Assembly (NCBI GenBank): GCA_964385045.1
Contig: CAYLNM010000002.1
Coordinates: forward strand, 13,514-77,513
Direction of reading: 5' to 3'
DNA from: CAYLNM01 sp964385045
GTDB lineage: Bacteria; Planctomycetota; Phycisphaerae; Phycisphaerales; SM1A02
DNA: 64,000 nt
The notes under the pieces were generated by a model. The model ran no database searches, was not told the DNA's origin, and saw only the letters and a list, made by a program, of their open reading frames with translations. A program made the position numbers and the translations under genes. Shown here one piece after another: positions 54,548-62,312 of the stretch. Within the stretch, counting starts at the first letter, position 1, and the number at the start of each line of letters is the position of its first letter.

Positions 54548-57184
54548 TCAGGACTCCCCGGCGGGCGGCCCCGCCTCGGTCTCGGCCCTCGCCCGGGCCG
54601 CCTCCAGCTCGGGCGAGAACGCGCGATCGACGACGGTCTCCAGCGGCAGGATCCACCGCATCATCACCGTGCCGCGCCCGCCGACCCGCTCGCCGTCCAC
54701 CGTCAGCGGCACCGGGATCGGCACGTCATCCACGAAGCCCATCACGATCACGCACGGCCGGGCGAACCACGCCGAGAGGTCGAGCTCGCGTCCGGCGACC
54801 CGCTCGAGGGCGACCGTCTCCTCGCGGCGCCCCTCGGCGTCGAGCATCCACGCCGGCGCGGGCAGCTGGTCGAAGATGCTGAGCATCGAGAGCACGCGCC
54901 GCGGGCCGACGCGGCCCATGGTCGCGTCCGCCGCCATGGTGAGCGACGCGCCGTCGCTCTCGAAGGGGGCCATCCACGCGTCGACCGCCGCCACGAATCG
55001 CGTGTTGACCGGGGGCGTGCCGGGCGAGCGGCCGAGGTCGGGGGCGAGCGGGATCCGGCGCCCCGAGTCGAAGGACGGGGCGTAGGACCACATCTCGACC
55101 TCGCGATCGAGGCGATCGGGGTCCGTCAGCGGCAGCCGCACCGTCTCCCGGCCCTCCTCGTCGAGCAGGTACCGCACCCGGGTGAGGCGATCGGATCGCA
55201 CCCAGATCACCGTCACGTCGCGAATCGCCCCCGGCAGCCGGTTGACCAGCGAGCCCGCGAGCCGCTCCTCGCCGTCGGGGCCGATCTCGATCCGCACCGG
55301 ATCGTCCGGGTCCGAGCGGAGGATTCCGCCCCAGTCCTCGGGCAGCGTCCCCCGCCAGTCGGCGTCGAGCTGGGTCACGGTCGCGCGGGCCGGCAGATCG
55401 ATCGGTCCCGGAGCCCGCCCGTCGCCGTCCACCGCGTACCGATCGGGGTTCGGGAAGGGCTGCGGGCGGGCGCGGCCGGCGGGAACCCACGAGTCGAGCC
55501 GCGCGCGGCCGCCGGCGGGCACGGTTCCGTCGATCCCGACCGCGGCGGTGCCATAGCTCGGCAGGTACAGGCTCATCCAGCTGCGGGCGCGGGCGAGCTG
55601 CGGCGGGCCCGCGAGCCCCGCGGCGTCGTCGGCCACCCAGTCGAGCACCGTCAGGTGCCGCACGTCGACGTCGCGCTTGCGGAGGGCGGTCACCCCCACC
55701 CACGCGAAGCCCGTGAAGACCGCGGCGGCGACCACGAAGCCCATCCATGCGTGGCGCACCTGACCGCGGGCCTTGAGCATCGCGAAGCCGATCGGTCCCG
55801 CCAGCAGCCAGTAGCCCACGAAGAGCACGAGCGCCAGCAGCAGGCCGGTGCCCGCCGCCTCGCTCATCGTGACCTGATCCGCGATCACGCCGCCGTCGCT
55901 GAGCCGCCGCTCCGGCGTCCGGCGGGCGACGCGGTCGACCATGCGGCCGAGCTCGGATGCGGTCGGGTGGGCGGCGCGACGACCGAGGATGCGGTTCCAG
56001 AAGGCGTCGGCCTGCGGCAGCGTGTCGGCGAGCCCGTGCCCGAGGCGCACCGCCTCGAGCCGCGGACTCGTGAGCTCGAGGCCGATCACCGACAGGTGGC
56101 CGTGACCGACGGGCCGCCGCATCGCGACGACCTCGCCCTCGTCCGTGACCACGAGCGGAGCCCAGCCGCGCTCGATGGCGTTCGCCCCGTCGTCACCGCC
56201 GAGGTCGGCGAACGAGCGGAAGCCCACGCGGGGATCGTCCGACTCGGGGGCGAGCGTGCGGCTCTTGGACAGGATCGACAGCAACGAGGACAGCGGCACG
56301 TCCTCGACGAGCCGCGGGGCCCGCGTCGGCAGCAGGTCGCCCAGCGGGCCGCCCGCCGCATCACCGAGTCGCCACGGGTTGCCCGCGAACGGCAGGACGA
56401 TCACGAGGTGGCCGCCGCCGGCGATCCAGTCCCGCAGGGCCTCCTCCTGCCGCGCGGTGAGCGCGGTGGGCTCGCCCTCGGACCAGACCACGACCCCGTA
56501 GGGATCGAGGCCCGGCCACGCATCGGGCAGGTCCGCGACCTCGAGCGGGACGACGCGGGTGTCCTCGTGGGCGGTGAGGACCTCCTCCGTCGCCGTGGGC
56601 AGCTGCTGCCGACGGTACGCATCGAGGCCGAGGCGATCACGGCCGATCAGGCCGACGAGGGCCGTCCGGGGCGGGATCCGGCCCGCGGCCGGAGCCTGGA
56701 TGATCGCGGTGCCGATCTCGGCCCCGCGGGCGCCGCCCGCCTCGTCGTCGTACACGAAGGCGCGGAGCGTCCAGGTCTGCTGTGGGTCGAGGTCCGGCGG
56801 GAGGCCGCCGTAGAGCCACGTGGCGGTGGAGCCGCCCGCGGTGAGAGCGACCACCCGCTGGATCTCGGCGATGTCGCCGTCGGCGTTGGGCATCTCCCAC
56901 TGCACGAGGACGTTGGTGGCGGCCCCGAAGTCGCCGTCGCCGGCCCGTACCGCCACCCGGATGCCGACCTCGTCGCCGGGACGGTGGATGCCGCCCACTC
57001 CGAACGCCTCGGCTCGCTCGGCGTCCGTCGCCCCGGCGAGCCCCAGCTCGACCCGGGGCTGGGCCGCGGCTCCGGCGGCGGGCAGGAGCAGGCCCGCGAG
57101 CGCCACGAGCGCCACGAGCCGCACGGCGGCGGCCGATCGGCGGAGCCGCGGCGCGATTCGGGGGGCAGGAACGGGGGCGGACAT
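54548..57184 (-). CDS. Large membrane protein with amidotransferase-like fold
   Basis: 878 residues. A signal peptide (AVRLVALVALAGLLLPAAGAA) precedes a beta-rich domain (ATNVLVQWEMPNADGDI ... AEIGTAIIQAP). A Rossmann/GATase1-like domain follows, with YGVVVWSEGEPTALTARQEE and WIAGGGHLVIVLP, but no active-site Cys is evident. After it are two transmembrane helices (GTGLLLALVLFVGYWLLAGP and MGFVVAAAVFTGFAWVGV), then a second beta-rich extracytoplasmic half. The layout resembles planctomycete proteins beside ABC ATPases. The ATG at 57184 is nine bases after TACACT. Function unknown. Confidence 0.78.
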   Translation of the reverse strand: MSAPVPAPRIAPRLRRSAAAVRLVALVALAGLLLPAAGAAAQPRVELGLAGATDAERAEAFGVGGIHRPGDEVGIRVAVRAGDGDFGAATNVLVQWEMPNADGDIAEIQRVVALTAGGSTATWLYGGLPPDLDPQQTWTLRAFVYDDEAGGARGAEIGTAIIQAPAAGRIPPRTALVGLIGRDRLGLDAYRRQQLPTATEEVLTAHEDTRVVPLEVADLPDAWPGLDPYGVVVWSEGEPTALTARQEEALRDWIAGGGHLVIVLPFAGNPWRLGDAAGGPLGDLLPTRAPRLVEDVPLSSLLSILSKSRTLAPESDDPRVGFRSFADLGGDDGANAIERGWAPLVVTDEGEVVAMRRPVGHGHLSVIGLELTSPRLEAVRLGHGLADTLPQADAFWNRILGRRAAHPTASELGRMVDRVARRTPERRLSDGGVIADQVTMSEAAGTGLLLALVLFVGYWLLAGPIGFAMLKARGQVRHAWMGFVVAAAVFTGFAWVGVTALRKRDVDVRHLTVLDWVADDAAGLAGPPQLARARSWMSLYLPSYGTAAVGIDGTVPAGGRARLDSWVPAGRARPQPFPNPDRYAVDGDGRAPGPIDLPARATVTQLDADWRGTLPEDWGGILRSDPDDPVRIEIGPDGEERLAGSLVNRLPGAIRDVTVIWVRSDRLTRVRYLLDEEGRETVRLPLTDPDRLDREVEMWSYAPSFDSGRRIPLAPDLGRSPGTPPVNTRFVAAVDAWMAPFESDGASLTMAADATMGRVGPRRVLSMLSIFDQLPAPAWMLDAEGRREETVALERVAGRELDLSAWFARPCVIVMGFVDDVPIPVPLTVDGERVGGRGTVMMRWILPLETVVDRAFSPELEAARARAETEAGPPAGES

Positions 57185-57193
57185 CGGTGAGGG

Positions 57194-57199
57194 AGTGTA
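57194..57199 (-). promoter_or_regulatory. -10 candidate TACACT nine bases before the 57184 gene
   Basis: The minus strand reads GATACACT, ending nine bases before ATG 57184. Transcription would begin about two bases from the start codon, so the leader would be nearly absent. Confidence 0.5.
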
Positions 57200-57362
57200 T
57201 CCGCGGCGCGGGACGGCCACGGCCGCGGACGCCGTCCCGGCACGAGGGCGAGCCAGGCGACGCGGGTTCCGCGCCGTCCCCCTCGCCCGGGGGCGGCGGA
57301 AGCGGGGCGAGGGTCCGGGAACGCGGCTCAAGTCGCCGCCGGGCCGCGTCGATGCCCCCTCC

Positions 57363-57749
57363 GTGCAGCTGCCACCGATCGGACTGATGGGGCTCGTGCT
57401 CGTCGCACTGGTCGCCGCCGCGACGCTGGCCGGCGTGGCCCGCGTCGCGGTCGGCGAGTACGCCCGGGGCGTGCACTGGCACGACCTCCGCGTGCGGTGC
57501 CACCGCATGCGGCGAGAGCGGCTCATGATGCTGATGGAGCTGCAGTCGGAGCAGGATGAGCTCCACGAGCGGGCGGCGGGGATCGCGGCGATCGGGGCCC
57601 GGACCACCGCCGCCGCCGAGGGCGAGGGCGACGGCGAGCCGGCGGGCGACGACGCCGGGCACGCCGCCCCGGCCGGCGCCGCCCCGGCCGCCGCCGATCC
57701 CGTCGCCGGCCGCGTGGGCCCGGCGCCGCCGAGCCGCGCCGCGGCCTGA
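57363..57749 (+). CDS. Small membrane protein of unknown function
   Basis: 128 residues. A single hydrophobic helix (IGLMGLVLVALVAAATLAGVA) near the N-terminus is followed by a basic amphipathic stretch (HWHDLRVRCHRMRRERLMMLM) and an Ala/Pro/Gly-rich tail. The GTG start lacks a clear ribosome-binding site; an ATG at 57387 inside the hydrophobic helix is an alternative. The protein is short and low in complexity at the end, so the call is tentative. Confidence 0.5.
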   Translation: MQLPPIGLMGLVLVALVAAATLAGVARVAVGEYARGVHWHDLRVRCHRMRRERLMMLMELQSEQDELHERAAGIAAIGARTTAAAEGEGDGEPAGDDAGHAAPAGAAPAAADPVAGRVGPAPPSRAAA

Positions 57750-57839
57750 GCTCCGCTCATTCCCGCTCCCGGGGCCGGCACGCCGGCGGCACCACCCGGT
57801 GCACGCCCGAGCCCGCGGTCCGGTCGCCGCCTCCCTCGG

Positions 57840-58913
57840 TCAGCGGCCCGGACCGCTCGTCCGCCAACCGCCGCCGTCGGGCCGCGAGGCGGACGAGGCC
57901 TCCCGGCCGAGCATCCGCCAGCAGGCCTCCAGCACCTCGGGCATGCCCTCCCCCGTCGCCCCGCTCGCCACGAGCAGCGGCGTCTCGGGGTCGAGACGCA
58001 AGCCGCGCCGGATCGTTCGGATCCGCTCCTCGCGTTCGTCCGCGGGCACGAGGTCGACCTTGTTGAGGACGACGATCTCGGGCTTCTCGGCGAGCACCGG
58101 CGAGTAGGCCAGCAGCTCCTCGCGGATGATGGCGTGGTTCGCGACGGCCTCGGTGCCGTCGAGCGGGGCCACGTCGAGCACGTGCAGCAGGACCTCGGTG
58201 CGCTCGACATGGCGGAGGAAGTCGTGGCCGAGCCCGGCCCCCGACGCGGCCCCGTCGATGAGTCCGGGGATGTCGGCGAGGACCAGCCGGCGGCTGCCGT
58301 CTCCCGGCAGCTCGGCGATCCCCAGGTGCGGCTGCAGGGTCGTGAACGGATAGTCGGCGACCTTGGGCCGGCTGCGGGTGACCGCCCCGAGCATCGTCGA
58401 CTTGCCGGCGTTGGGCAGCCCGACGAGACCGACGTCGGCGATGAGCTTGAGCTCGAGCCGGAGCGCCCGTTCCTCGTACGGCTCGCCGGGCGTCCACTCG
58501 CGCGGCGTCTGGTGGGTCGCGCTCTTGAACGACTCGTTGCCCCGGCCGCCGCGGCCGCCGCGGGCGACCACCAGACGCTGGCCGTGCTCGCGAATCTCCC
58601 CGACGGGCTCCCCGGAGTCGCGGTCGAAGACCACCGTGCCCGGCGGCACCGACACCTCGAGGTCGTCGGCGTCGTGTCCGTGCCGCTGCTTGCCCATGCC
58701 GTGGCCACCCGCCTCGGCCCGGTAGTGCGGCCGCGGCGTCAGCGGCAGCAGCGTGCTCAGCGACCGGTCGCCGACGAGCACGACGTCGCCGCCCCGCCCC
58801 CCGTCCCCGCCGTCGGGCCCGCCCTTGGGGACGAACTTCTCCCGCCGGAACGACAGGCAGCCGTCGCCCCCTCGACCGGAGCGGACGTAGATGACGGTCT
58901 CGTCGATCAGCAT
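57840..58913 (-). CDS. obgE: Obg family ribosome-assembly GTPase
   Basis: 357 residues. The N-terminal glycine-rich Obg fold is clear (RSGRGGDGCLSFRREKFVPKGG ... GGDGGRGGDVVLVGD) and the GTPase domain follows: G1 GLPNAGKST, G3 DIPGLIDGAASGAGLG, G4 LNKVDLVP and G5 LVASGATGEG. It lacks the extra OCT domain of some homologues. Obg GTPases support late 50S ribosome maturation. It is 268 bases downstream of rpmA, the common rpmA-obgE order. The ATG at 58913 fits the family start. Confidence 0.96.
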   Translation of the reverse strand: MLIDETVIYVRSGRGGDGCLSFRREKFVPKGGPDGGDGGRGGDVVLVGDRSLSTLLPLTPRPHYRAEAGGHGMGKQRHGHDADDLEVSVPPGTVVFDRDSGEPVGEIREHGQRLVVARGGRGGRGNESFKSATHQTPREWTPGEPYEERALRLELKLIADVGLVGLPNAGKSTMLGAVTRSRPKVADYPFTTLQPHLGIAELPGDGSRRLVLADIPGLIDGAASGAGLGHDFLRHVERTEVLLHVLDVAPLDGTEAVANHAIIREELLAYSPVLAEKPEIVVLNKVDLVPADEREERIRTIRRGLRLDPETPLLVASGATGEGMPEVLEACWRMLGREASSASRPDGGGWRTSGPGR

Positions 58914-59105
58914 GACGGTGGCATCGGGCCCTCGGGTCCGGGGCGGCGGACGATCGGGCCGGTCCGGACGGTCCGGCCCGGCCACGGCACGGCGATGGCG
59001 GGTGCCGGACGGACGCGACGCCTCCGCGAGCGGGCCGACGGGGGCTCGCTCGCGGCGGCGTGGTTGATCGGCGACCTGAGACTCGGCGGCGTCGAGACCG
59101 GTCTC

Positions 59106-59141
59106 GGCACCGGCATCGGGACCGGCACCGGCATCGGGACC
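59106..59141. repeat. Perfect 18-bp tandem repeat between rpmA and obgE
   Basis: The unit GGCACCGGCATCGGGACC occurs twice in tandem (59106-59123 and 59124-59141) in the 268-base gap 58914-59181. Fragments recur just downstream (accggggacg). No gene is visible in this gap. Confidence 0.85.
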
Positions 59142-59181
59142 GGGGACGAGCCCGCGGCCGACCGCCGGCGCCCGGAGCGGA

Positions 59182-59463
59182 TCAGCTCGCTCGCTCGACG
59201 GCGTGGAACCGCGGGAATGCCGGGTCGGAGGGGACGATGTCGACGAAGCGGCCGCGGAAGCGGACCTCGCCCGGGGCGACGGCGAAGAGCGTGTCGTCCT
59301 TGCCCCGCCGCACCAGATGGCCGGCCTTGAACTTGGTGCCGCACTGCCGGACGATGATCGAGCCGGGCTGGGCCCGCTCGCCGCCGTACAGCTTGACGCC
59401 GCGGAACTGGGGGTTCGAGTCACGACCGTTGCGGGTCGAGCCCTGTCCCTTCTTATGTGCCAT
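59182..59463 (-). CDS. rpmA: 50S ribosomal protein L27
   Basis: 93 residues with the conserved N-terminus MAHKKGQGSTRNGRD and IIVRQCGTKFKAGHLVRRGKDDTLFA. L27 lies near the peptidyl-transferase centre of the large subunit. The unusual tail FRGRFVDIVPSDPAFPRFHA is longer than in most L27. GGAG lies eight bases before the ATG. rplU, usually just upstream, is not here; an unrelated exported gene precedes it instead. Confidence 0.97.
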   Translation of the reverse strand: MAHKKGQGSTRNGRDSNPQFRGVKLYGGERAQPGSIIVRQCGTKFKAGHLVRRGKDDTLFAVAPGEVRFRGRFVDIVPSDPAFPRFHAVERAS

Positions 59464-59565
59464 CGCGAGGCTCCGGGGCTTGTCGATCAGGGAGCGGGAG
59501 GCCGGTGCGCACCGGTCCGTTCGGCGGCGATGCGGCTCGAACGACCGCGTGACGCCGAGCCGCGG

Positions 59566-59571
59566 ATGGTA
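59566..59571 (-). promoter_or_regulatory. Candidate -10 TACCAT for rpmA
   Basis: GATACCAT on the minus strand lies 103 bases before the rpmA ATG. It matches the TACCAT element before uvrA. Confidence 0.45.
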
Positions 59572-59616
59572 TCGCGGCCACCGTCCCGGCTCAAGCGACC
59601 GGGGCGGAACCCGATC

Positions 59617-60255
59617 TCACCGCATCACCCACCGCTCCCCCACGGACTCGATCGCGGCGTTCAGCCGGGTGTCGGCCGCCCCGGGCACGAGATAGTCCCG
59701 CTGGAGGGTCTTGCGGAGGATGAACTGCTGTCCGGTGCGGGGGTGCAGCACGCGGGCGGTCTCGCCGCTGATGCCGCCGACGAAGAGCGAGAGCTCGTTG
59801 ACCGAGACGTCCTCGGCCGGCCAGACCGCCAGACCGTCGCGGGCGTGCTCCGGCCCCCGGAGCAGGTCGCCGATGATCTCGCTCTGGGTCTCGAGCAGCT
59901 CGTCGCCGAGCAGCGTGCGGATGGCCTCGGTGACCCGGGTCGGAACCCCGTCGCCCGAATCGAGGATCTCGCCCGCGTCGGTGAAGAGGACCAGGTCCGG
60001 GGCCCAGACGCGGTCGCGCCCGGTCCGGTTCGTGACCTGATAGGTGAAGTACCACCACATCGACTGATCGACGGGGTGGCGGTACAGCCGGAGCGGCCCG
60101 GCGTCGAAGTCCAGCTCCCACCGCACCGGGAACGGTGACGGCGTGGGCGGGCCGGCCTCGGCCGGACGCGACGTCGGGAGACCGGCCACGGACGCGATGG
60201 CCGCGACCAGGAGTGCGGCGAGCGCGTGCCGGCGGGGACGGACGAGGTGACGCAT
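59617..60255 (-). CDS. Exported hypothetical protein
   Basis: 212 residues. A signal peptide (HALAALLVAAIASVAGLP) is followed by a beta-rich domain with FPVRWELDFDAGPLRLYRHP, MWWYFTYQVTNRTGRDRVWAPDLVLFTDAGEI and ISGETARVLHPRTGQ. The pattern suggests an extracytoplasmic Ig-like or beta-sandwich domain. The ATG at 60255 has GGAGGAG six bases upstream, a strong Shine-Dalgarno site, in contrast to the leaderless gene running the other way. I do not recognise its function. Confidence 0.78.
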   Translation of the reverse strand: MRHLVRPRRHALAALLVAAIASVAGLPTSRPAEAGPPTPSPFPVRWELDFDAGPLRLYRHPVDQSMWWYFTYQVTNRTGRDRVWAPDLVLFTDAGEILDSGDGVPTRVTEAIRTLLGDELLETQSEIIGDLLRGPEHARDGLAVWPAEDVSVNELSLFVGGISGETARVLHPRTGQQFILRKTLQRDYLVPGAADTRLNAAIESVGERWVMR

Positions 60256-60279
60256 GCGGGCTCCTCCGAGGGAGTCGGG

Positions 60280-60285
60280 TATGCT
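60280..60285 (+). promoter_or_regulatory. -10 candidate TATGCT six bases before the GNAT gene
   Basis: TATGCT ends six bases before ATG 60292, predicting that transcription starts on the A of the start codon. It is the best -10 match to the TATAAT consensus among the leaderless candidates here. Confidence 0.6.
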
Positions 60286-60291
60286 AACCCG

Positions 60292-61416
60292 ATGGTGCGG
60301 CGGGCGAAAGGGGACGATCCGACCCCCCGCCCTCCGGCCCGACCTACGCAGGAGGCGAGCGTCCAGTTGCCGCCCTCGTCCACACCCACCTCGCCGGGCC
60401 CCGGGGCCCCGAGCACCGGCCCGATCCCCGCCGAGGCCGCGGGAGTCGATGACCGATTCGTGATCGCCTCGGACGCGCTCCGGCTGCCGGCCATCGCCCG
60501 GCTCGTCGGTGGCGCCGGTGCGGGCGGCGGCGCCCATGCCCGCCGCTTCGTCGAGTACGCGTCCCGCCAGCAGATCGACATCCGCCGGCTGTGGACCGAG
60601 CTCGACCGCGACGGCCGACCGGTCCGGTCGGTGCTGATCGTCCCGAACCCCGGCCGGACCGCCGTCCTCTTCGCCGGTCCCGCGGGCGCCCCGTCGGGCG
60701 CGGCGAACCTCGGACGACTCATCGACCACGCGTGCCGCCACGAGGACGCCGCCCGCATCCACCTCGCCCAGGCGCTCGTCGAGCCCGAGGACGCGACGCT
60801 CGGAGCCGCGTTCCTCGCCGGTGGGTTCGGCCGGCTCGCGGAGCTCGCCTACCTCGAGCGCCCGGTGCCGCCGCGTCCCCTTCCGCCGCCCGACTGGCCG
60901 GCCGACGTCCGGGTCGTCCCGTGGACGGACGATCGGCGCGAGGACGTGGTCCGGGTACTCGTGTCCAGCTACGAGGACACCCTCGACTGCCCGGGGCTGC
61001 GCGGCCTCCGCGACCCCGACGACATCCTCGAGGGGCACGTTCGCGCCGGCGTCTTCGAGCCGGGACTGTGGCGGATCCTCGAGGTGGAGGGCGCGGCCGC
61101 GGGGGTGGCGATGCTGAACGCCTCGCCGGGCAGCGCCTCGATCGAGCTCGTCTACCTGGGCCTCGCGGCCGCCGCCCGAGGTCGCGGCCTCGGGCGTCGC
61201 CTGCTCGTCGAGGCGCTCAACGGCATCGCCGGACGCCCCGAGCACACGGTGACGCTCGCGGTCGACCTGCGGAACGAGCCGGCGCTCGGACTCTACCGGA
61301 GCCTCGGCTTCCACCAGCGCATGCGACGGATCGCGTACGTCCGCTCGCTGCGTCCCGCCGCGGGCGAGTCGGGGACCTCCGACGCGTCGCCGCCGATCGC
61401 CGCGCCGCACGCCTGA
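60292..61416 (+). CDS. GNAT family N-acetyltransferase, two-domain
   Basis: 374 residues. The N-terminal part (residues ~1-190) is a divergent GNAT-like half with RRFVEYASRQQIDIRRLW and VVDLRLxRTAVLFAGPAG-type text. The C-terminal half is a GNAT domain with YLGLAAAARGRGLGRRLLVEAL for acetyl-CoA binding and EPALGLYRSLGFHQRMRR at the end. The frame is open 22 codons upstream, but the -10 element lies only six bases before this ATG, so the mRNA would be leaderless and would start here. Substrate unknown. Confidence 0.87.
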   Translation: MVRRAKGDDPTPRPPARPTQEASVQLPPSSTPTSPGPGAPSTGPIPAEAAGVDDRFVIASDALRLPAIARLVGGAGAGGGAHARRFVEYASRQQIDIRRLWTELDRDGRPVRSVLIVPNPGRTAVLFAGPAGAPSGAANLGRLIDHACRHEDAARIHLAQALVEPEDATLGAAFLAGGFGRLAELAYLERPVPPRPLPPPDWPADVRVVPWTDDRREDVVRVLVSSYEDTLDCPGLRGLRDPDDILEGHVRAGVFEPGLWRILEVEGAAAGVAMLNASPGSASIELVYLGLAAAARGRGLGRRLLVEALNGIAGRPEHTVTLAVDLRNEPALGLYRSLGFHQRMRRIAYVRSLRPAAGESGTSDASPPIAAPHA

Positions 61417-61540
61417 GCCGAACGATCCATGCCGTGCCGCCGCCGGCGCTCCGGCGGACGGGTGCGCGCGCCGTCGACGCGCGTGCGCGCACGCGTCACG
61501 TTCGGGTGCGCGCCGGGCGACGCCGCAGTCGATGCGCGAC

Positions 61541-61568
61541 TTGTCCACAGATGGGGGAGTTGTCCACG
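61541..61568 (+). promoter_or_regulatory. Two DnaA-box-like sites
   Basis: TTGTCCACA (61541-61549) and TTGTCCACG (61560-61568) in direct repeat. The first differs from the E. coli R1 box TTATCCACA by one base (position 3), the second by two. Confidence 0.6.
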
Positions 61569-61678
61569 CCGCCCGCGGATTCGCGGCGTGGGAACCATTT
61601 CTCGGTTTTTTTCCGCCCGGATCGCCCGTGCCTGCGAGGTTTCGGCGCGCCGTCGCGACGGTGGCGCGCAGGACGGCC

Positions 61679-61706
61679 TTGTGACGGCGGCTGTGCCGGG
61701 TAGCCT
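61679..61706 (+). promoter_or_regulatory. Candidate promoter in the dnaA leader (TTGTGA-N16-TAGCCT)
   Basis: TTGTGA (61679-61684) and TAGCCT (61701-61706) with a 16-base spacer lie just downstream of the T-rich tract. The dnaA GTG is about 600 bases on, so this would give a long leader or an unrelated transcript. Confidence 0.35.
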
Positions 61707-62312
61707 TCATCCGTCGCTCACGGAAGAGCGGCCTCGAGTGAACACGGCATCGACGAACGGCACGACCACGGACACGGAGGTGAGCACGGCGACGGACGAT
61801 GCGGGTGGACGCACGATGCGACGCCCGCACCGAGTCCCGGCCGGACGAGCGAGGTGGACCGCGGCACGCCGCGGTCGACCGGACCCGCCCCGCACGGACT
61901 CCTGCCCGCCGCCTGCATTGGGGGGGAAGCTCGCACGAGCCCCTCGCCGCCTTCCTGGTCTGCCGCCTCCCGGTGACCTGCGCGCCCGACGCCGGCCTGC
62001 GCCGGCCTCCTGCACGGACTCGCTGACATCCCGCATCGAGAGGGTGATCCTCCCCGGTCGCGGGCCGTACGTCCTCCCATCGCGGGGCGCACGGCGTCCG
62101 ACCTCGGCGGATCCGCCGCCGACCCCCGCCACGCCCTTCCCGGCGAGCGCGGAGCGTCCTCGGCGGTGTCGCATGACGCGACCGGCTCGGGCCTCGTGCC
62201 CGGGCTTCGGTCCGGACGTCGCACGTTCGGATCGGCGCGGAGGGGCCTCGGCCGCTCCGCGGGCCATGAAGGCCCGACCGACTGGTTTCCGTCAGACGAG
62301 GAGCACAGGCCC

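Larger units (their letters stand above)
61417..62312. other. Candidate replication origin region (oriC) upstream of dnaA
   Basis: 896-base gene-free region in front of dnaA. TTGTCCACA (61541-61549) and TTGTCCACG (61560-61568) resemble the DnaA box TTATCCACA, in the same orientation 19 bases apart. A run of seven T (61606-61612) within AACCATTTCTCGG-type text (61593-61614) is the least GC-rich stretch I saw in the window, suiting an unwinding element. Upstream are GTGCGCGC (61462-61469) and GCGCGCAC (61485-61492) as inverted repeats. Only two boxes were found, so this may be a partial or unusual origin. An open frame from 61738 looks spurious. Confidence 0.6.

Noticed and set aside
59106..59141. 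The 18-bp tandem repeat as a possible regulatory operator for obgE
   Set aside because: Only two units, no dyad symmetry and embedded in general GC-rich low complexity; kept as a repeat only.
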